A stretch of DNA of 64,000 nucleotides from Cyathus striatus (GCA_025738555.1 JAOVFP010000024.1:1302001-1366000); one strand, 5' to 3'. Positions 12,379 through 26,670 are shown, numbered from the stretch's first letter. Translations and numbers: made by a program. The notes: a model not told the origin generated them from the sequence alone.

Positions 12379-15044
12379 ATGGCCCGAAATCGCCGCCAGC
12401 GGCTGAATCGAAAGGGAACTTTCAACCCGGACGACACTGGCTCCGTAAAGCATTCTAGAATTGGTGTATGGGATCTCTACGAAGATAAGCAGATCCAACT
12501 TCCGCACGTTCCAGGCGCGTCACGTTTGGAGTCGTACTTTGAAGTCATCAATTCCTTCCCATATGTCTGGCGCATGATAAAGGATATAGGAAGCATTAGA
12601 TCCTGTTGGCTATTGCTATCTGTCTATCTCCTCGTAGAATTCGTCGCATCTCTTGTTCCAGCTCTTTCCTTATGGTAAGTATACTTCCTCCCATACCTCC
12701 CATTCGTCGTCTCATCTATCCCCTCTTGTTCCGAAGGTACTCTGGGCAACTCCTTAAGATCGTGAGTTCTGAAATTTAAGGTTACCCGGAGCCCCTTCTC
12801 ACCTCTATCCGCTAAGGTCCAAACCGCTGTAGACAAGCGCACAGTGGATGCTGAATTGCTGTTCTCTGTATTTCTTGGCCGACTTGCCTGCTCATTCGTG
12901 AATCGCCTACTTCGATATGCAAAGCAGCGTATTGCTGTCCCTCTTAACGTTCGCATTAAGCAATACTATTCAGTGCATATATTCCATGCTATGGCTCGTC
13001 TTGATGTGCCTACTTTTGATGATGCAGCAGTACAAAGACAACTAGAGCAGAGCTTCCCTCCCAATTCACGTTCTAGTATTGCATGGGATACCGTTGTTAT
13101 GGCCCTTCACATGATAAGCACTGTGTTACAACTAACAAGCCAGCTGTCTGTGCTTATAGGCGTGCTCAAGGATCAGAGAGATGGTCCATTGCTTGCTGTC
13201 CTCAGCTTCTCGCATGCGTTATTCCAATGGACTACAGTCAGGAAACCTTTTATAAGCGATGGGGGTATGAATCCATTACGTTCTTGTGAGAAATCAGCTA
13301 AAAGTAAATCTAGTGTGGGCTGCTACAACAAAGGATCCAGATTACATTCGCAACGAAGGTCTCAAACGTGCGGTTTCCGACATGTCTCATCGGAAAGAGA
13401 TCGTTGCAGGCGGTATGTGGGAATACATGCTCCAACGTCAGTTTACATGCCGTGATTCCCTGCAACATTTTCGTGCTGAACCCGATCGCAGAATATCGTT
13501 ATGGAGTGGAGAACATTGCTGACCGCGCTGGGGATTTTTTTGAGGCAGCTTCTGCTCACCGTACTAAAGATAGGCTCAGCATCTCCAGCCTTCTCCAAGA
13601 TCCTTTCAAGGAACTACCACAGGCCAGTGTTGTTTCATTTGCACTGTTTCACTCTCTAACTTCAACATTTCTGACACAGATTGTATTTACGCTGCGTGCA
13701 GTACAATACCCAGCATCGATACCTATTTCTCTTGCGTCTCTGAACCTCATCACACAGACGACCCAATCTTTTACATACATTCTTTTTAATCTCTTTGACG
13801 AAACAGGATCGATTACAGACAAACTTGCTTCCGTCAGAAAGCTGTATGAGGTCACTAATATCCGCAATAGAATACCTGACGGAAAGATACCATTTCCTGA
13901 GGATCAGCGCAGCTTAGAGATGGGTCTCAGCATCGAGTTCAGGTACGTAACTCGGTATGGTGTTAGAATACGTTCTAATGCAATTCAGGAATGTATCTTT
14001 CTGTTACCCTGGCTCACGTGAGATGGCGTTGAACGACGTCTCTTTTAAAATTCAGCAGGGACAACTATGTGTGATCGTCGGCGCTAATGGGTCAGGCAAG
14101 AGTACCATTCTGAAGCTCATCGCGCGTCTATACGATCCCGGGGAAGGCGACATATTAATCAATGGGAAGGATATCCGTACTTTACGCCTAGCTGATCTGC
14201 GTCGAGCAACTTCAGTGCTCTTCCAAGACTATACCCACTTCCCCCTTTCTGTCGGTGTTGTCGTGCATCTCGTTTATTCAAACCGATGTTGACGATTTCG
14301 AATAGATAAAAGACAATGTTGCGCTAGGCGATCCTGCACACGCGCATGATCTATCCAGAATTCAAGAGGCCGCACGATTCGGTGGCGCTGAAGACTTCAT
14401 CCTTAGGCTTCCCGATGGATTCGACACATATCTGGAGCGTCCCGTCAGAGATTACTATGCCGGTCTTCCGGAAGGAACTACAACGATCTTTGGGAGACCA
14501 GTTGATTATAGTCGCGTAAGAGGGATGGGTAGCATGGAACAAGGAAGTGGCAGGGAGCTGAGTGGCGGACAAATGCAACGAATAGCATTGTGAGTTCAAA
14601 TTCTTCTCCAGTAAGATAACCATCTCACCTTATACAGGTCAAGGACATTTATGCGCACACTGGTCTCCGAACCAAGTGTCGGCTTGTTGTTATTTGATGA
14701 GCCCTCCGCAAGCTTAGACCCGACGGCAGAGCATGGTATGTCAAAAAATTTCCATCATTTGTATGGATGATTAACTTGTCCTCAGATCTTTTTGAGAGAT
14801 TGCGTAAATTAAGAGGAAACAAGACTATGGTATTCTCTTCTCACCGATTTGGAAACCTTACGCGACATGCCGATATGATATTGTACGTTTTCCTTTGTTT
14901 TCCTGCGTGTAATATTTTTGAATTGTTACGGTCAGATACATGAACGCTTCAGAGGTAGTAGAAGAAGGCACACATGATGAACTTCTCAAGAAAGGAGGCG
15001 AATACGCGCGTATATGGAGGCTGCAGGCACAGGCTTTCTTATGA
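12379..15044 (+). CDS. ABC half-transporter (TMD-NBD, MsbA/ABCB-like)
   Basis: This is a membrane ATP-driven exporter of unknown substrate. The ATG at 12379 opens a hydrophilic, basic N-terminus. Hydrophobic segments follow at about 12590-12675, 13090-13170 and 13630-13800, the last two flanking a cytoplasmic stretch. The nucleotide-binding domain has Walker A GANGSGKST (about 14080), Q-loop LFQDYTHFP, signature LSGGQMQR (about 14560), Walker B LLLFDEPSASLD (about 14690) and the switch histidine in SSHRFGN. TGA is at 15042-15044. The stretch between Q-loop and signature is longer than usual. About ten short introns are present. With one TMD and one NBD it should act as a dimer. The closest relatives are fungal proteins without assigned cargo; cargo and membrane cannot be told from sequence. 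Confidence 0.85.
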
Positions 15045-16122
15045 CCTTTTGACTGTCCACTGGACTAGATGAGAATGCTTTGTGGAACATAATGACCTTT
15101 ACGAGTATATATATATAGTAGATTCTTAGATACCCTGGAGTTTCTTTCGCAAACAACATATATGTTCACCATTTCGATATGATTTCAGTCAACGTTGGAC
15201 GACCAAATCAAACAAGAGTAAGTACTTAACCTGCTATTGGCGGAACTCGCTTGGAGGAAACCGAGAGACTCGTACCAGCTCGTACCGCCATCCCGCAGAA
15301 AGTACCTCCGAAGTAAAACCTCCCTCGCGCAGAGGTTTCGAAAAACCACCCACCAACCGCTCCATGGAAGAAGTGACATAGCAAGCTGCAAGCACCAGAC
15401 AAAGATTCCAACTTGACCCAAGATCAGTGTCTGAGCTGAGGGCCCGCCTACTCGTCGGTGCTCATCTCGGCCTCCCAGAAAGATCAGTCAAGTTGTGAGA
15501 TGTGCACGAAGTGCACAACCTCACCCACACCCCACCAGCAGTAGCAATTACTCAAGAGTCTTCAGTTCACCAGTCACTAATAGAGAGCAGACTACTTTAA
15601 ATTTACTACACTAATAATCACTTATGCTATATATTTTTTAGATATACGCTTGCAGCTACCTGGAACAGAAAGTCGGAAACCGATAGCGAGAGTCCAAGAT
15701 TTATATCTGCATACTTATACGAATAAGAGCCGAATTTGATTCCGTACTACATTTACATCGTATATAGCACGGCATCATCTTCAATACAGAGGTCTGGTTT
15801 TGGCTTCGGTGCAGGTAGTCGTCGATTCGTTACAATTCCTTTCGATGCTATGACCAGGTTGCTGAGAAGGCCTTCCACAGGTGGGATACAATGGACCATT
15901 CTTTCAACCTCGAGGATGCAGTGCTTCAGCTCCTGTCCATCATGCTTGCGATGAAGATGGGACTTCGGATGCAAAAGTTTTTGTAGTCTTTTGCAATCTT
16001 TTGATAATGTACTGTATCAATGATTTTACACTTAGGCCTTAGCATACATCAAGAATGGAATTTGAACGCACTTTATTTCCGTTAGCCTTTTTCCAAGATT
16101 TTCCAGCTCTTGGTGAATTGCC
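15045..16122. other. Intergenic region between convergent ABC and helicase genes
   Basis: The 3' flanks of both genes lie here, with ATATATATAT at about 15105-15120. A more GC-rich patch at about 15220-15540 includes the small hairpin GTGCAC-GAA-GTGCAC. No ORF with family resemblance and no RNA gene is recognised. Confidence 0.4.
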
Positions 16123-19100
16123 TTAGGCAGCTGTTTCTTGGTTTTCTCTTTGGTTGACACACAGTGAGCATGCGTCCAAACACACAAGAGCATGAGGAAG
16201 GGGCCCCAGGAACATGAGTCGATAGTATCTAGTAGGCCAGTCCATTGACTTGGACTCAGTCAAACAAGATACAAAGTGCACATTGAGAGCTGCCTTCTCT
16301 GCTTCCTTACGTTGACGAGCTCTCCGGAATGTAGCCAGAATCACCATTGCGGCTTTTAGCTGTTGAGATGATGGAGCAGTGTTTGTTTCTAAGGTGACAT
16401 TATTGGCAATAGAGTCCGCGAGTGCTGTAGCACTAAGAATTACAGTAGAATCAACTTCTAGTTCTTCAATTTCTTCTCCGATATCATATGTTAAAACATC
16501 ACTGGCTGGTTTCTCTGGCTCTTCTGTGATGGAACTATCATGATTGCGTGGAAAAAAGGTGGGTGCATCTACGCGAAGATCAGATAAGAAGGCAGATAAA
16601 CTGCCATTTCCAAGCAGGTGAGGAATATCTTCGACGACCCTGTACAGTAGCCGCTGAACTCCGACAGGAGCATGAGTATGCGGTGAATTTGTGGTTTCAA
16701 ATTGTTGGAGCTGTACCAAGTCATCTAGTGTTGAGTTCATTGTGGATCGCCGGACGGCGCGGGCAATATCAGACCATGACCTTGCTTCAGCGTAGCTATA
16801 TATCGGTATTAATGACTTGACGACTTTAGCAATGTATAAATAAGAATTCCTTACGGGCGGTATATTACTGGTGCACGAGTTTCGGGTAGAGAGCGAACTA
16901 GTTTCAAATGCTTCATGATATTATCCCTCAGCCCAATATTGTTCAAATTATATCCAACTGGATCTATGAATATTAACACGACAAAAGGAATTGAGGACTT
17001 ACGAAGTCCTAGCGTGCGACAGCTTGGTAGATGGGAAGGTCAGCTGGTCCTGGCTTTACTACATGGCATGATTATTTGGACGCACATTCGAGAAATGAAG
17101 ATATTTCGTGCAACATAAACCTTGCTAAGGTCGGTGTTTTCAAACAACAGATGTTCTGAAGCAAAAGATGAATTAGCAACCTCTTAGTGCAATAAAACAA
17201 CTCGTGCCTATTCCTTCGCCTGAGCAACTCTCCCATGAGTTCCATGAAAACTCCAATTAACGTAGTTTCTGCACTGCGTCTCCTTAGATGCTTTAATAAA
17301 TATACAAACCAGCTTCTAGGTAGCGTAACGAAGTTATGCGACTTGAATTGAGACCGAATGAGAACTATCGATCCACAGAGATAGTCTAGAAGGTCACAGA
17401 GAACACTGATTTGAATAGTGATGTGATTTTGTATAACTTGCCTATCGAAAAAAAAAAAAGTTCAACGATATCTGCATAAGCAATCGCAATGCATACCGTA
17501 CAAACAGAATGCCCATCGAAATAAACGCCTCACGTTTGGCTTGTAACGATTCTACAAGCTCATGCATTATACACGGGCTCTGCCTTTTTTTATCTACACG
17601 ACCTTTCTCCGCGCGTAGAAATATTTCTTTAACAAGAAACTCATTTAGAATAGGCGCTCTTTCGAGATACGTTGGAGCATTGGATTTGTCAAATAACATC
17701 CCTAAGGTTGCTAAGCGGTAGACGGTCGTAACCAGGTCTCTGGTGAAGTGAAATGGGAAGTAGACAAGCTGTTGAACCCATCTACGCACAACTCGAATAG
17801 CTTTTTGTGCCTCGGGGATATTGGAAGTGTTCAAGTTCGAAATTGATCCAAGGCAATATAATGAGGGATATAGAGTTTGGTGAAGTTTTTCAGTCCAGTA
17901 CCTAGAATTGTACTTGAGAACTTATTTCTAAGTGTTAAAAATAGCTCACTTCTGGTGTAATCGTTCCTCAGGTACAGTAAGGTAGCGAGTCGCATACAAA
18001 GACTGAGCAATCAAAATTTGTTGCAAGTGGATCCTGACCCGTACGTTGTAATGCGAGGGTGTCAAAGATACTGCTTCTAAATGCTGTCTGGGACATTTCG
18101 GTCTATTGCAATAACCCAAGGAAGCATAGGACAAGCAAGGACTGAAAGCTTCAGCTCCACGGCATAAGTTATCCTCCTCTGAGACTCTTGTTCGAATGTA
18201 TTTTCCCACGCAACGCTTGTAGAGGTTCGCTAGGTTTGCTTCTGATATTAGTACTCCTGATTCAGTTCTACCTAGAAGCACTATGGGGATTTCGCCAGTC
18301 ATGAGGTGCAAATATGTTCCTGCTGGAACGAAGAATACATTGTCTAAAGAGAGACGAAACCCAAAGAGTTTCTGAATATCGCGGTTGTTACAAGGGTCCT
18401 CCACTTTCCGCAAATCATTTAAGAGTTCGGTGTACAGCAAAAAGTCACCTAGTATGGTTGCAACCTTTTCTGCATTCGAATTTAAAATGGAAGGAAATTT
18501 CTTGAAGTGATAATCGAAGCATAAGACAGCTAAGGTAGTAGCGTTGGTCATGGCAAAAGAACGGCCAAGGTCGAGTAATTTAGTCGAATCCCCAGCCAGT
18601 ATAGCCTCAAACATGTCAAACTATAAGGAAGCAATCAATAAAATCCTTACAACCAGCATAACTGAATAATACCTGTTCATTAGCTTTAGTATGTGTAGCT
18701 CTTGGTTTGTGTTTGAGTTTGAACGCTAGTTGTAGCAACCGTTCAGCATGATTGCGCTCCTCCTCCTCAACAACTACGCCAAAGGTCATAATCTCCCAAA
18801 GTCCCTGTAGAATACATTTTGAAGCACGGCTCATGGACTCCTCGTCTTGTTCTTCTTTTAAGAAAAGTTGAATAGCCTGAAAGACACGTCCTTCAGCGAG
18901 ATGAATATCAGCGGCTTCTCTAAATCGCCCGATTCGATCAAGGACACCAGCTCTAGCAACATCAAGATCATATTCTTCCAAATACTCTAGCTCTTCCTCT
19001 GTAGAGGAGAAAAGCCTTTTTGCCTTTCTGTAAACAAAGTTACATACAGGATCCCCATATGAAGAATAGCAACATACTCGAGATTATTTTCTTGGTAGTA

Positions 19101-22100
19101 AAATAGTCGCGCCACATCAATCACACCGTTTGCAACATCGAGCTTGACTTGCCCACGGTGATTCATAACGATATCAACAGCTTCGTCAAATAACCCACAT
19201 TTTCTGTATAATTGGACTGCTTCAGAGTAGTCTTCAGCGTTATAATAGGCTTGAGCAGCACGTCGATCATTTTGTACACGTTCAAAGCAATTTCCTGAAG
19301 CTCGGAAGTAGGCTATTGTTTCTTTCTTGTTGCCTCCCTCAGAAGCACATTTTAGGAAGGCTTCTGCTGCTGCTGTGATATATGCTTGCTGATGAGTGAC
19401 TCTATCCTGGCGAGATCCACCGTCCGGCATCATCCTTGCCTGTTCTCGAAGGTAATAGGTATGTGCCACAAATGACTTGCGAGGAATCCCTGCACGGTCA
19501 AAGCAATGCATGGCCTGCAGATAACGTTTATTTTGAAATAAGGTCCTTCCCATCTTTTCCCATTCCTCTGGAGTAGAAGAAGCCGCTAGTTGAGGAACAT
19601 CAGTTCCTGGAGTACAGTTCTGTACTTGGTTCCGGCTGGTCCAAAGTACCTATGCTCATCAATTAATATAAAGGATGGATAAATACTGCTTAATATGGCT
19701 TACTTTCATAGGTCCGCCTTTTTCTGAGCAATCCACTATCCACAAATTTTTCCGTGCCCTTGTGATAGCAACGTACAGAAATTTTAACTAAAGGTCTGTA
19801 TATAGATATGGATCTTGGGCAACAAAGAACTTACTCACCTCACTACAGACTCCTGCATGTCGAACTTCGTTGAATCGAGGAGCTGATGAATTATGCGCAC
19901 CCGAATTTTCAAGGAGGTTCAGAACAACACGCCACTGGGACAAATCAACAGTTGAGTCTTCAAAGAATTTATACAAAAGCACCTGAAGCAGCGATTAGTT
20001 TCGATCAAAACATGAACTCCTTTACAGACATCATCAAATTCTAAGCCTTTGCTTTCATATAATGTCCTTTTGGCAACTATCAGCCGCCAATAAATTGATC
20101 CGTTAATTGTACTTCACATTATCAATCCTATATCTCCCACTTGGCATTTCAACTCATCACGGGCAGTTTCATTTCGAACGAGAATGCCTATGGAAGTTAT
20201 TTAAATCATTAACGGACGGGATACTTAGTAATATCACGATGACTATGACAAACATTGCTGGGCACCGAATTCAATTTTAGTTCCTCTGGAACATATGTAA
20301 GTAGAATCTAATATGTAGCACGAAGGTAACTGATACTCACGTTGTACCAAATAGAAACTGCTCCTACAACAAATCATAGGTAACATTCATGAGAGCAAGC
20401 TGAAATGCTTACATAAGGAATGGTCTCCTGGTCCCAGCCACTAAAAAAAACAGGTTTAGCACCATCGACGACACCATGTTCTTCTGTAAGCACATCAATA
20501 GCATATGGCCAGAACGTGGTGATGAGCTCGATTATAGAATGAGCACACTGAACAATGCCACCATGAGAACGATAGTTAATCGCAAGTTGGAAAGACTTTG
20601 GTGGCTCATGCAAATATTGAGGAACATCCACATTTATATCTTTCCGGTGCTGAAGATTTGTAGTTAGCTCGATCAGTGTACAATACTAACTGCAGAGTAC
20701 CGACTTCAAGTCTGAACAAAAATGCTTTCAAATCGTCAAAGCGGAAGCAGCTTCCGACTGATATCGTTTGTGCGGTATCGCCTGCCCAGAATAAACCATT
20801 TGAATTTCGACACAAAAGACGGAGTACTAAAGGAACCAATAGTTAGAATGAAGGCAATATGTTCGCTAATGCTTACGAAATGCGTCGATTAGTAAATTAT
20901 CTTGAGCTTCATCGACATAACTAAGACAACTATATTCAATAATGCTCTGCAGAGATTCATTTGACTTACAGAAAATCAAGCTTTTGACCCAAAATCCCAT
21001 GCAGCTGAAGCGCTTGTAGAACTCTATGAGTCCTGCGCATTGGGGGCTCGTAAGGATGGGTATACAACGTAACATTGGTTGATGCCCGCACCTATCAGCC
21101 GCATCAAAATCCCCACGAGCGCGCTTATGTTTCAGATATGCATTAAAAATATCATATATTGCCCCACGTTGAGTCGCAAACGTATGCTGAGCTCTATGGC
21201 TTAAGTTTTCATATGTGACTTTGTCCAGGAAGCGTTTCTCCTGAGATAGTGTTTCTTCGGAGCCTTCAATAATTCCTGCATGTGTACATAAAACAATAAA
21301 GAAAATACTTCGTTTCGTGATTGATACACTTTACCTACTAATTCACTAAAAACCAAGGAAGGATCTAGTATATTGTCAGTTTATACTATAGCTCTGAAAC
21401 ATTTATTGTATGTAGCTCACCTAAACCTCTCGTTAAAGTCTGTGAGAAATGAGGCCAGTATAACTCTAGGAAGACAGAATATATTATTAGCTGTCCGCCA
21501 TTCACTGACGAATTATATGGCAATGTGTCCTGCCGCTGAGCACTAAGACACTTGGCGGAGAACAAGTTCATATCGGCTTCTAGGAGCTGAAGAAGCTAAC
21601 TTGTAACTTGTCAGTTATATATAATGCAGATAGCCAATGCACGTACACGGTCAAACGTTAAGAACAGTGGGAAGTGATTGTTGTCCAGAAGACTGAATCT
21701 CGAGGGTAAGTCTGCTCTCCAATTCGTATCATCATCAATGTCGATGAGACCTTCCTCCTCTCGTTGTTCTTTTTTCCTCTTCGCCATTTCTATAAGCTCT
21801 TGAGGTGTCCTTCCTGCTGCTGATAGCGATTCCAAAAGTTTTACAAAATACTCCTCCACTCTGGTTGCCAATACTCGTGATTGTGTCACAAATAACTGTC
21901 TGGGCTTGGGATCTATGGCTTTGATGCCGAATGCTCTTTCAATACCGAGCATCTTGAATAACATAGTCGTGGTTTTCCTGGTAGCAACTATCTTATTACC
22001 CAAGACAGCCAGCAGTCAACGGTACTAGATACCCCGTCCCACTGCGCCCAAGAACATAGCAGGGCGTTGGGTGTTCAATAATTTCTTTTTCTTGTGGTCT

Positions 22101-24238
22101 GTAGAAGTGTTTTGGCATTAATGCTGGGTAAAAAGCGGAAGTGAGAAGACTTGCGTGACGTTAAAGACGTGAGCAACATCCAAGTCAGCTACTATACCTG
22201 TCAAAGACAATTATTATCATTTTAAATAAGTTCATAAATTATGCTCACTATTTAAAAGAGCCTGGCGCACCAATAGCATACATAGGTCAGCCCTAAAGAA
22301 AAGGTACACAAATCTCACTTACCTGTGAAAAAGTGACAAATTTCTCAAGACTAATTATCTTAGCGGGACCGAAGGTCATGGGAAGGATAAGGACTCACAC
22401 CAATAAAGAATGTATCTGAAATTGTGAAGATAATCAAATTAATTTCTTGAAGAGCACATTAAGAAACTTTCGTTACCTCTTCGAGATCTTCTTGAAGAAG
22501 ATTTGGCACTGGGGAGGTATTTTCTTCTTGATATTCCCGAGGTGGAAAGCAAGCAGGTTGAACTACGTTGTCTCCAGGATGATACGGCCGATTTCTGTAA
22601 ATACATCGATCACGATATTGTTTTCCCTTGCGTCCAAGTTGTCGCGCCAAAGAGTTCCAAAGACGTTTATTTATTTGTGCGTGGGTGTAAATGCCAAATA
22701 TCTTCAAAACTAAACGACCGTAAAAGGGAGGGTTTATTCCTTCGAGGTGAGAGATACGTACCTTGTTTCTCCACCTAGAGTAGGTTATTAGGTGAACCGT
22801 ATGAAAGAACACTGATGCACGTGAATCGCTGAAAATACCTCACTGTCGAACTCTGGAATGCAGTCCACTTGATACTAGGTGGTAGAATAATTAAATTATG
22901 TCACATTCAAAAGGCCAACCCACCTACAATGAGTCGCGAGTCCCTTGTCATCTTTGCTTCATAAATAGGAATATCCGTGTCTGGTCCATTTAACTGCTTT
23001 TGGTTATCGTCTGAGAAATGTCCATTCGAAAGTTCCCTAAGAGCAGTTCAGTCAGTTCGTGTCAAAGGAATATGATCCCTCGCACTTGATTTTCTTAACA
23101 ATTACTTTGAAGAACTTTGCATCTCTCCTTCTCACTTCTCTCAAGTCACGGTCTGCCCTCGTAGAAATCAGTATTCGCCATTCTCCAAACCCTGTAGCAC
23201 TGTCAAAGTAAAGTGCTCTAAATGATATGTGAGCTATAGATCACCAGAGGGATCACATGGACACAATCTTACACTTTCATCAGTTGAATGGCAGGGAAAG
23301 CAGATGGTACTTTCATCATAACAGACTCTGTGAAATCATCAGTTATATGTGCAGGCTGTCCTGTCTCAGCTGCAGGAGGAACCTGGCTGGTAACAATCAT
23401 CTCCCTAATGTTGCTAGCAATGTCAGGTCTCCTTAATATTTTTAGAAAAAACTGCACATATTTAGTGGAGAATAGAAAAATCAAAGCTAAATAGCTCACT
23501 CTTAATCCATTTTTAATTTCTGCGAATACTTTACATGAAGTTGTTTCAGCTTCGACTTCATCTCTCAGCACAGACAGTCCCAAAACACTGAACGGCTTCA
23601 CATTTATTTCAGCCATCCCTACTATTCTGCCACTCTTTTTTAACTGCTTCCTCTGACACTGCATAGTCTTCCACTTTACAATCCCCCATCCCATATCATC
23701 ATTATCATCATCATCATCATCATCACCACCTTGTTCAATGAACACGTGTCTGTTACTGAAGTCCATGCTCTTTACTGCATTGATTATAGCTGGTGTTTGT
23801 TCCACCCAGTGGTGGTGTTCTGCAATAATTATCGATGTTTCGCGTTCGTATGAAAATGGGGAAAACAAAAGGAAGTTTGAAAGGCGACTAAGCAAGTTAA
23901 GTGAAGAAGGCGCTAATGGAAAGACAATTTCGGCCAAAATCCACGATTCAAAGCGTGAGCTCTAGTCCGGTGCTGAGAGATGAGTGGTCGATTTATCACA
24001 TAAGTATATGAAATCAATATGCAATAGTGTAAGCATTGGACGTACTAGATAAGACCAACTCCAAAAAAGGCGTTTCTGAAAACGGCGTTGACAAGAGTGT
24101 CAGTATAAAAGGTTCAATTTCCGGCGCTGATATTTTAACATCAATCTCGCGCAAGGCTTCATCAATATTGTCTTGAGTAAATATTCGCGTCTTGTTAAAT
24201 ATGTCAGAACAAAATTCTTCGATGCCTATAGCAGACAT
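16123..24238 (-). CDS. Large UvrD/Rep-type SF1 helicase with TPR-like region (TRANK1-like)
   Basis: A very long multi-exon gene, probably around 2,000 residues, resembling fungal UvrD-like helicases related to animal TPR/ankyrin protein TRANK1. From the N-terminus there is a unique region with an Asp run (about 23710), then a Walker A loop GRSGTG-KTTTML split by an intron (about 21960-22050). Motif II YVDEAQD lies near 20910, motif III FWAGDTAQTI near 20775, motif IV INYRSHGG near 20580 and motif VI YVAITRARKNLW near 19755. Then come repeated helical TPR-like units (18616-19553), such as AAQAYYNAEDYSEAVQLYRK, and a CCCH-like finger at about 18085-18150. The start MSAIGIEEFC at 24238 is the first plausible ATG. 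Function is unknown; RNA or DNA unwinding is inferred from the helicase motifs. That it is one gene rather than two is supported by continuous exons but not proved. Confidence 0.8.
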
Positions 24239-24642
24239 TTGGATAGAATGTAAGAATATTCTGCCAATGAAGCAGACTTCAGAAAACTGAACAGTGAAAA
24301 GCGGGGTAAGGGTAAGCTCTACAAGGGAGGGCGCAGTGTCAACAGTGGGTTAATTGACCGTTTGACGCGACTTTCATTATTAAATATTAGGCGGTCATCG
24401 TGCGAACATTCGAACTTGGATTGTTGCCTTTGTGTTGTTTACAGCCCGTGACCTTTCATCTGGGCCATATGGGCGCCAATTTAGCAACCCGGATTGTTTT
24501 GTGCGGATGCCTTTGGGAAGTTGCTGTTAAAAGTGAATTAAATTAAATTAAATTTCCAGAATAAAAGTTCCAGGGGTATCAGAGTATGTAATGGTATGCA
24601 GAGCAATGCAGAGAGCAATATGGAAATCAGCCAAATGAATTG
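24239..24642. other. Intergenic region upstream of the helicase gene
   Basis: This is a 404-bp gap holding the helicase promoter and the 3' flank of the Sel1 gene. A short (AAATT)n-like run sits at about 24535-24555. Nothing else is recognised. Confidence 0.4.
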
Positions 24643-26670
24643 TCATTGGTACTTCTCCTTATAAATCCAAGCAAGCCCAATGTCACTTTGTCCTTGAGCA
24701 ACCTAAATACAAGTTGATTTATGAGCATAAATAAAAAAACGTGTGAACTGCGTAACTTACTGCGGCGCGGTACCACTTCGCTGCTTCCTTCCGGTCCTTC
24801 TTACATCCTTTCCCATTTGCAAAACAAAAGGCTAGATCCATTTGTGCGTCCGAATCACCTAGGCGAGCGGCAACTGCGTAATAACTCTGCATCGAAATGA
24901 GGTCGACGAAAGTTACAGAAATTTTTCAATTTCAGACTCACTACCGCCATCTTCTGGTCCTTTGGTACTCCCCACCCGTGAAAGAAACACTGTCCGACTT
25001 CATAGATAGCAAGAACCAGCTCCGTCTACAGAGATTGAGAAACTCATTAACGGATGAAAGACGACTGAACATACTTGAATGGCATTTTTGTCTACAGCAC
25101 CGCCAGATCTAGCACTTTCCAGGTCCACTACTGCATGCTCCGCAGCTTTCCGAAGCCATTTGAAGCCCATTTTCTCGTTCTTCTCACAACCCCAACCATG
25201 CCTTAAAGCCAATCCCCACATTAGCATCCCAACACCACAACCACCATTTTCTTTGGCGCTTCGTTCAAAATAGATAGCTGATTCCTTTAATCGATTAGCT
25301 TCATGATGTTGGATTCCTAGCTGAAGGAAGTCTTGTGGGGTTGAAGCCGTAGCTTCTGTGACAGTTCCATCACTGCGAGGCACTTGCGGGCTGGCTGGGC
25401 GACGAGAATTATTGTTGCCGGACAAAGACTGCAGCTGATTATTTTGCTGAGAATTGATATGACTTTGTTGTTGTGAAAGTCCCTGTGATTTGCTCTGGTG
25501 ATGAAATACGGCACTAATTGGTGAAGGGGTAGCAGAATCCAACGGGTAATAAGAGTAATCAGAATATACACTCTTAGGAGAATCTGATCTAACAGAAGAT
25601 GACTGAGAAGGTGCAAAAGGTGTAAGGAGCGACATGCTTCCTTGAAGACTAAGATTTTGTAAATCCAGAACAGCGGAGGAGACCGGTGGATTCGCCAATA
25701 GCAATGGAGTGCGATCTTGCGGGTCCTGACCAGTAGATCTTGAATATAAACTGGATGATTTCGTAGATGTTGTATCAGAAAGATGTGAATTCGATGTTTG
25801 ATTTCGGAGAGATGGACTTGGTGTTGTTTGGGAATATGAACTGGGGTCGGGGGATGGATTGCGTCTCACATTTCTCTCCAGAACGCGCCTCTTTTGTTCT
25901 TCATCTGTAGGCGGTGGCGGCGGTGTCCCGGCGGTGTCTAAAGAGCGCACAGGTCTGGAGAAGTTTGATGTAATAGGTCGAATTATAGCCGCCCTGCCCG
26001 CATGACCTCGAGAGTTTGAAGTGCGGGCTTCAGGGGTAGGGGATGATACAACAACGGTGGGCAATGACGATGTCGGAGTAGAAGGATGCGGTAGTGTCAT
26101 CCGTGACTGCTGATTGGCAGAACGAGATGGAGACGGTAAAATGTCGTTAGAAATAGTGACTATATGGGATGGAGGTCGAAGTGTGTCCGTAGTAGCTGCT
26201 GACTGCCAGGAATCACGAAGTGCAGGGGAAGAGGTTGCGTCTGAATAAACGCTATCTGTGTCATAATAGCGATACTCTAATTCGGACTCCTGATATACGT
26301 TTCTGGAATCAACCGACACTCGTGAAGGGTCCAAGTACGAGCTATTGTCTTCAGATGCGGTGGCAACAGAGTCACGAGTAAAACGTCCATGAAGGATCGG
26401 AGATGAAGGCGAGAGGTGCAGGTGCTGTTGGAGCAATTGTCTTGGAGGAGTGAAGGATGGATCATGTCGATGAATAGACGTCTCGACCTGCGAGGGTATA
26501 TCCGTTTGGATTGTGGGTTGTATGTGACGATATGCGGCATCCGAGCTAGCAGCGGCAGCCTTGACCCTTCTGGAGGACGTGCGGCGAACGAACGAATCGA
26601 GAGGTGAAGAATGTTGAATCTTAAACGCGGAAGGAGCGATGGAATCCGGAGGAGGGACTGCAGTCGTCAT
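24643..26670 (-). CDS. Sel1-repeat (HCP-like) protein with long disordered N-terminus
   Basis: The first roughly 430 residues are low complexity, rich in Ser, Pro, Thr and Gln, with a poly-Gln/Asn stretch near 25430-25480. They are probably disordered and phosphorylated. The C-terminal part has Sel1-like repeats: LQLGIQHHEANRLKESAIYF, MLMWGLALRHGWGCEKNE, a third unit over the intron (VGQCFFHGWGVPKDQKMAV), then AQMDLAFCFANGKGCKKDR with KEAAKWYRAA. It ends IYKEKYQ with TGA at 24643-24645. Fungal relatives include S. cerevisiae Dsf2 and the SKT5/Chs4 chitin synthase activators, which share the repeats. The order (disorder then Sel1) fits Dsf2 better. Role is inferred as a scaffold for signalling or cell polarity; no catalytic residues are present. 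Confidence 0.82.
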
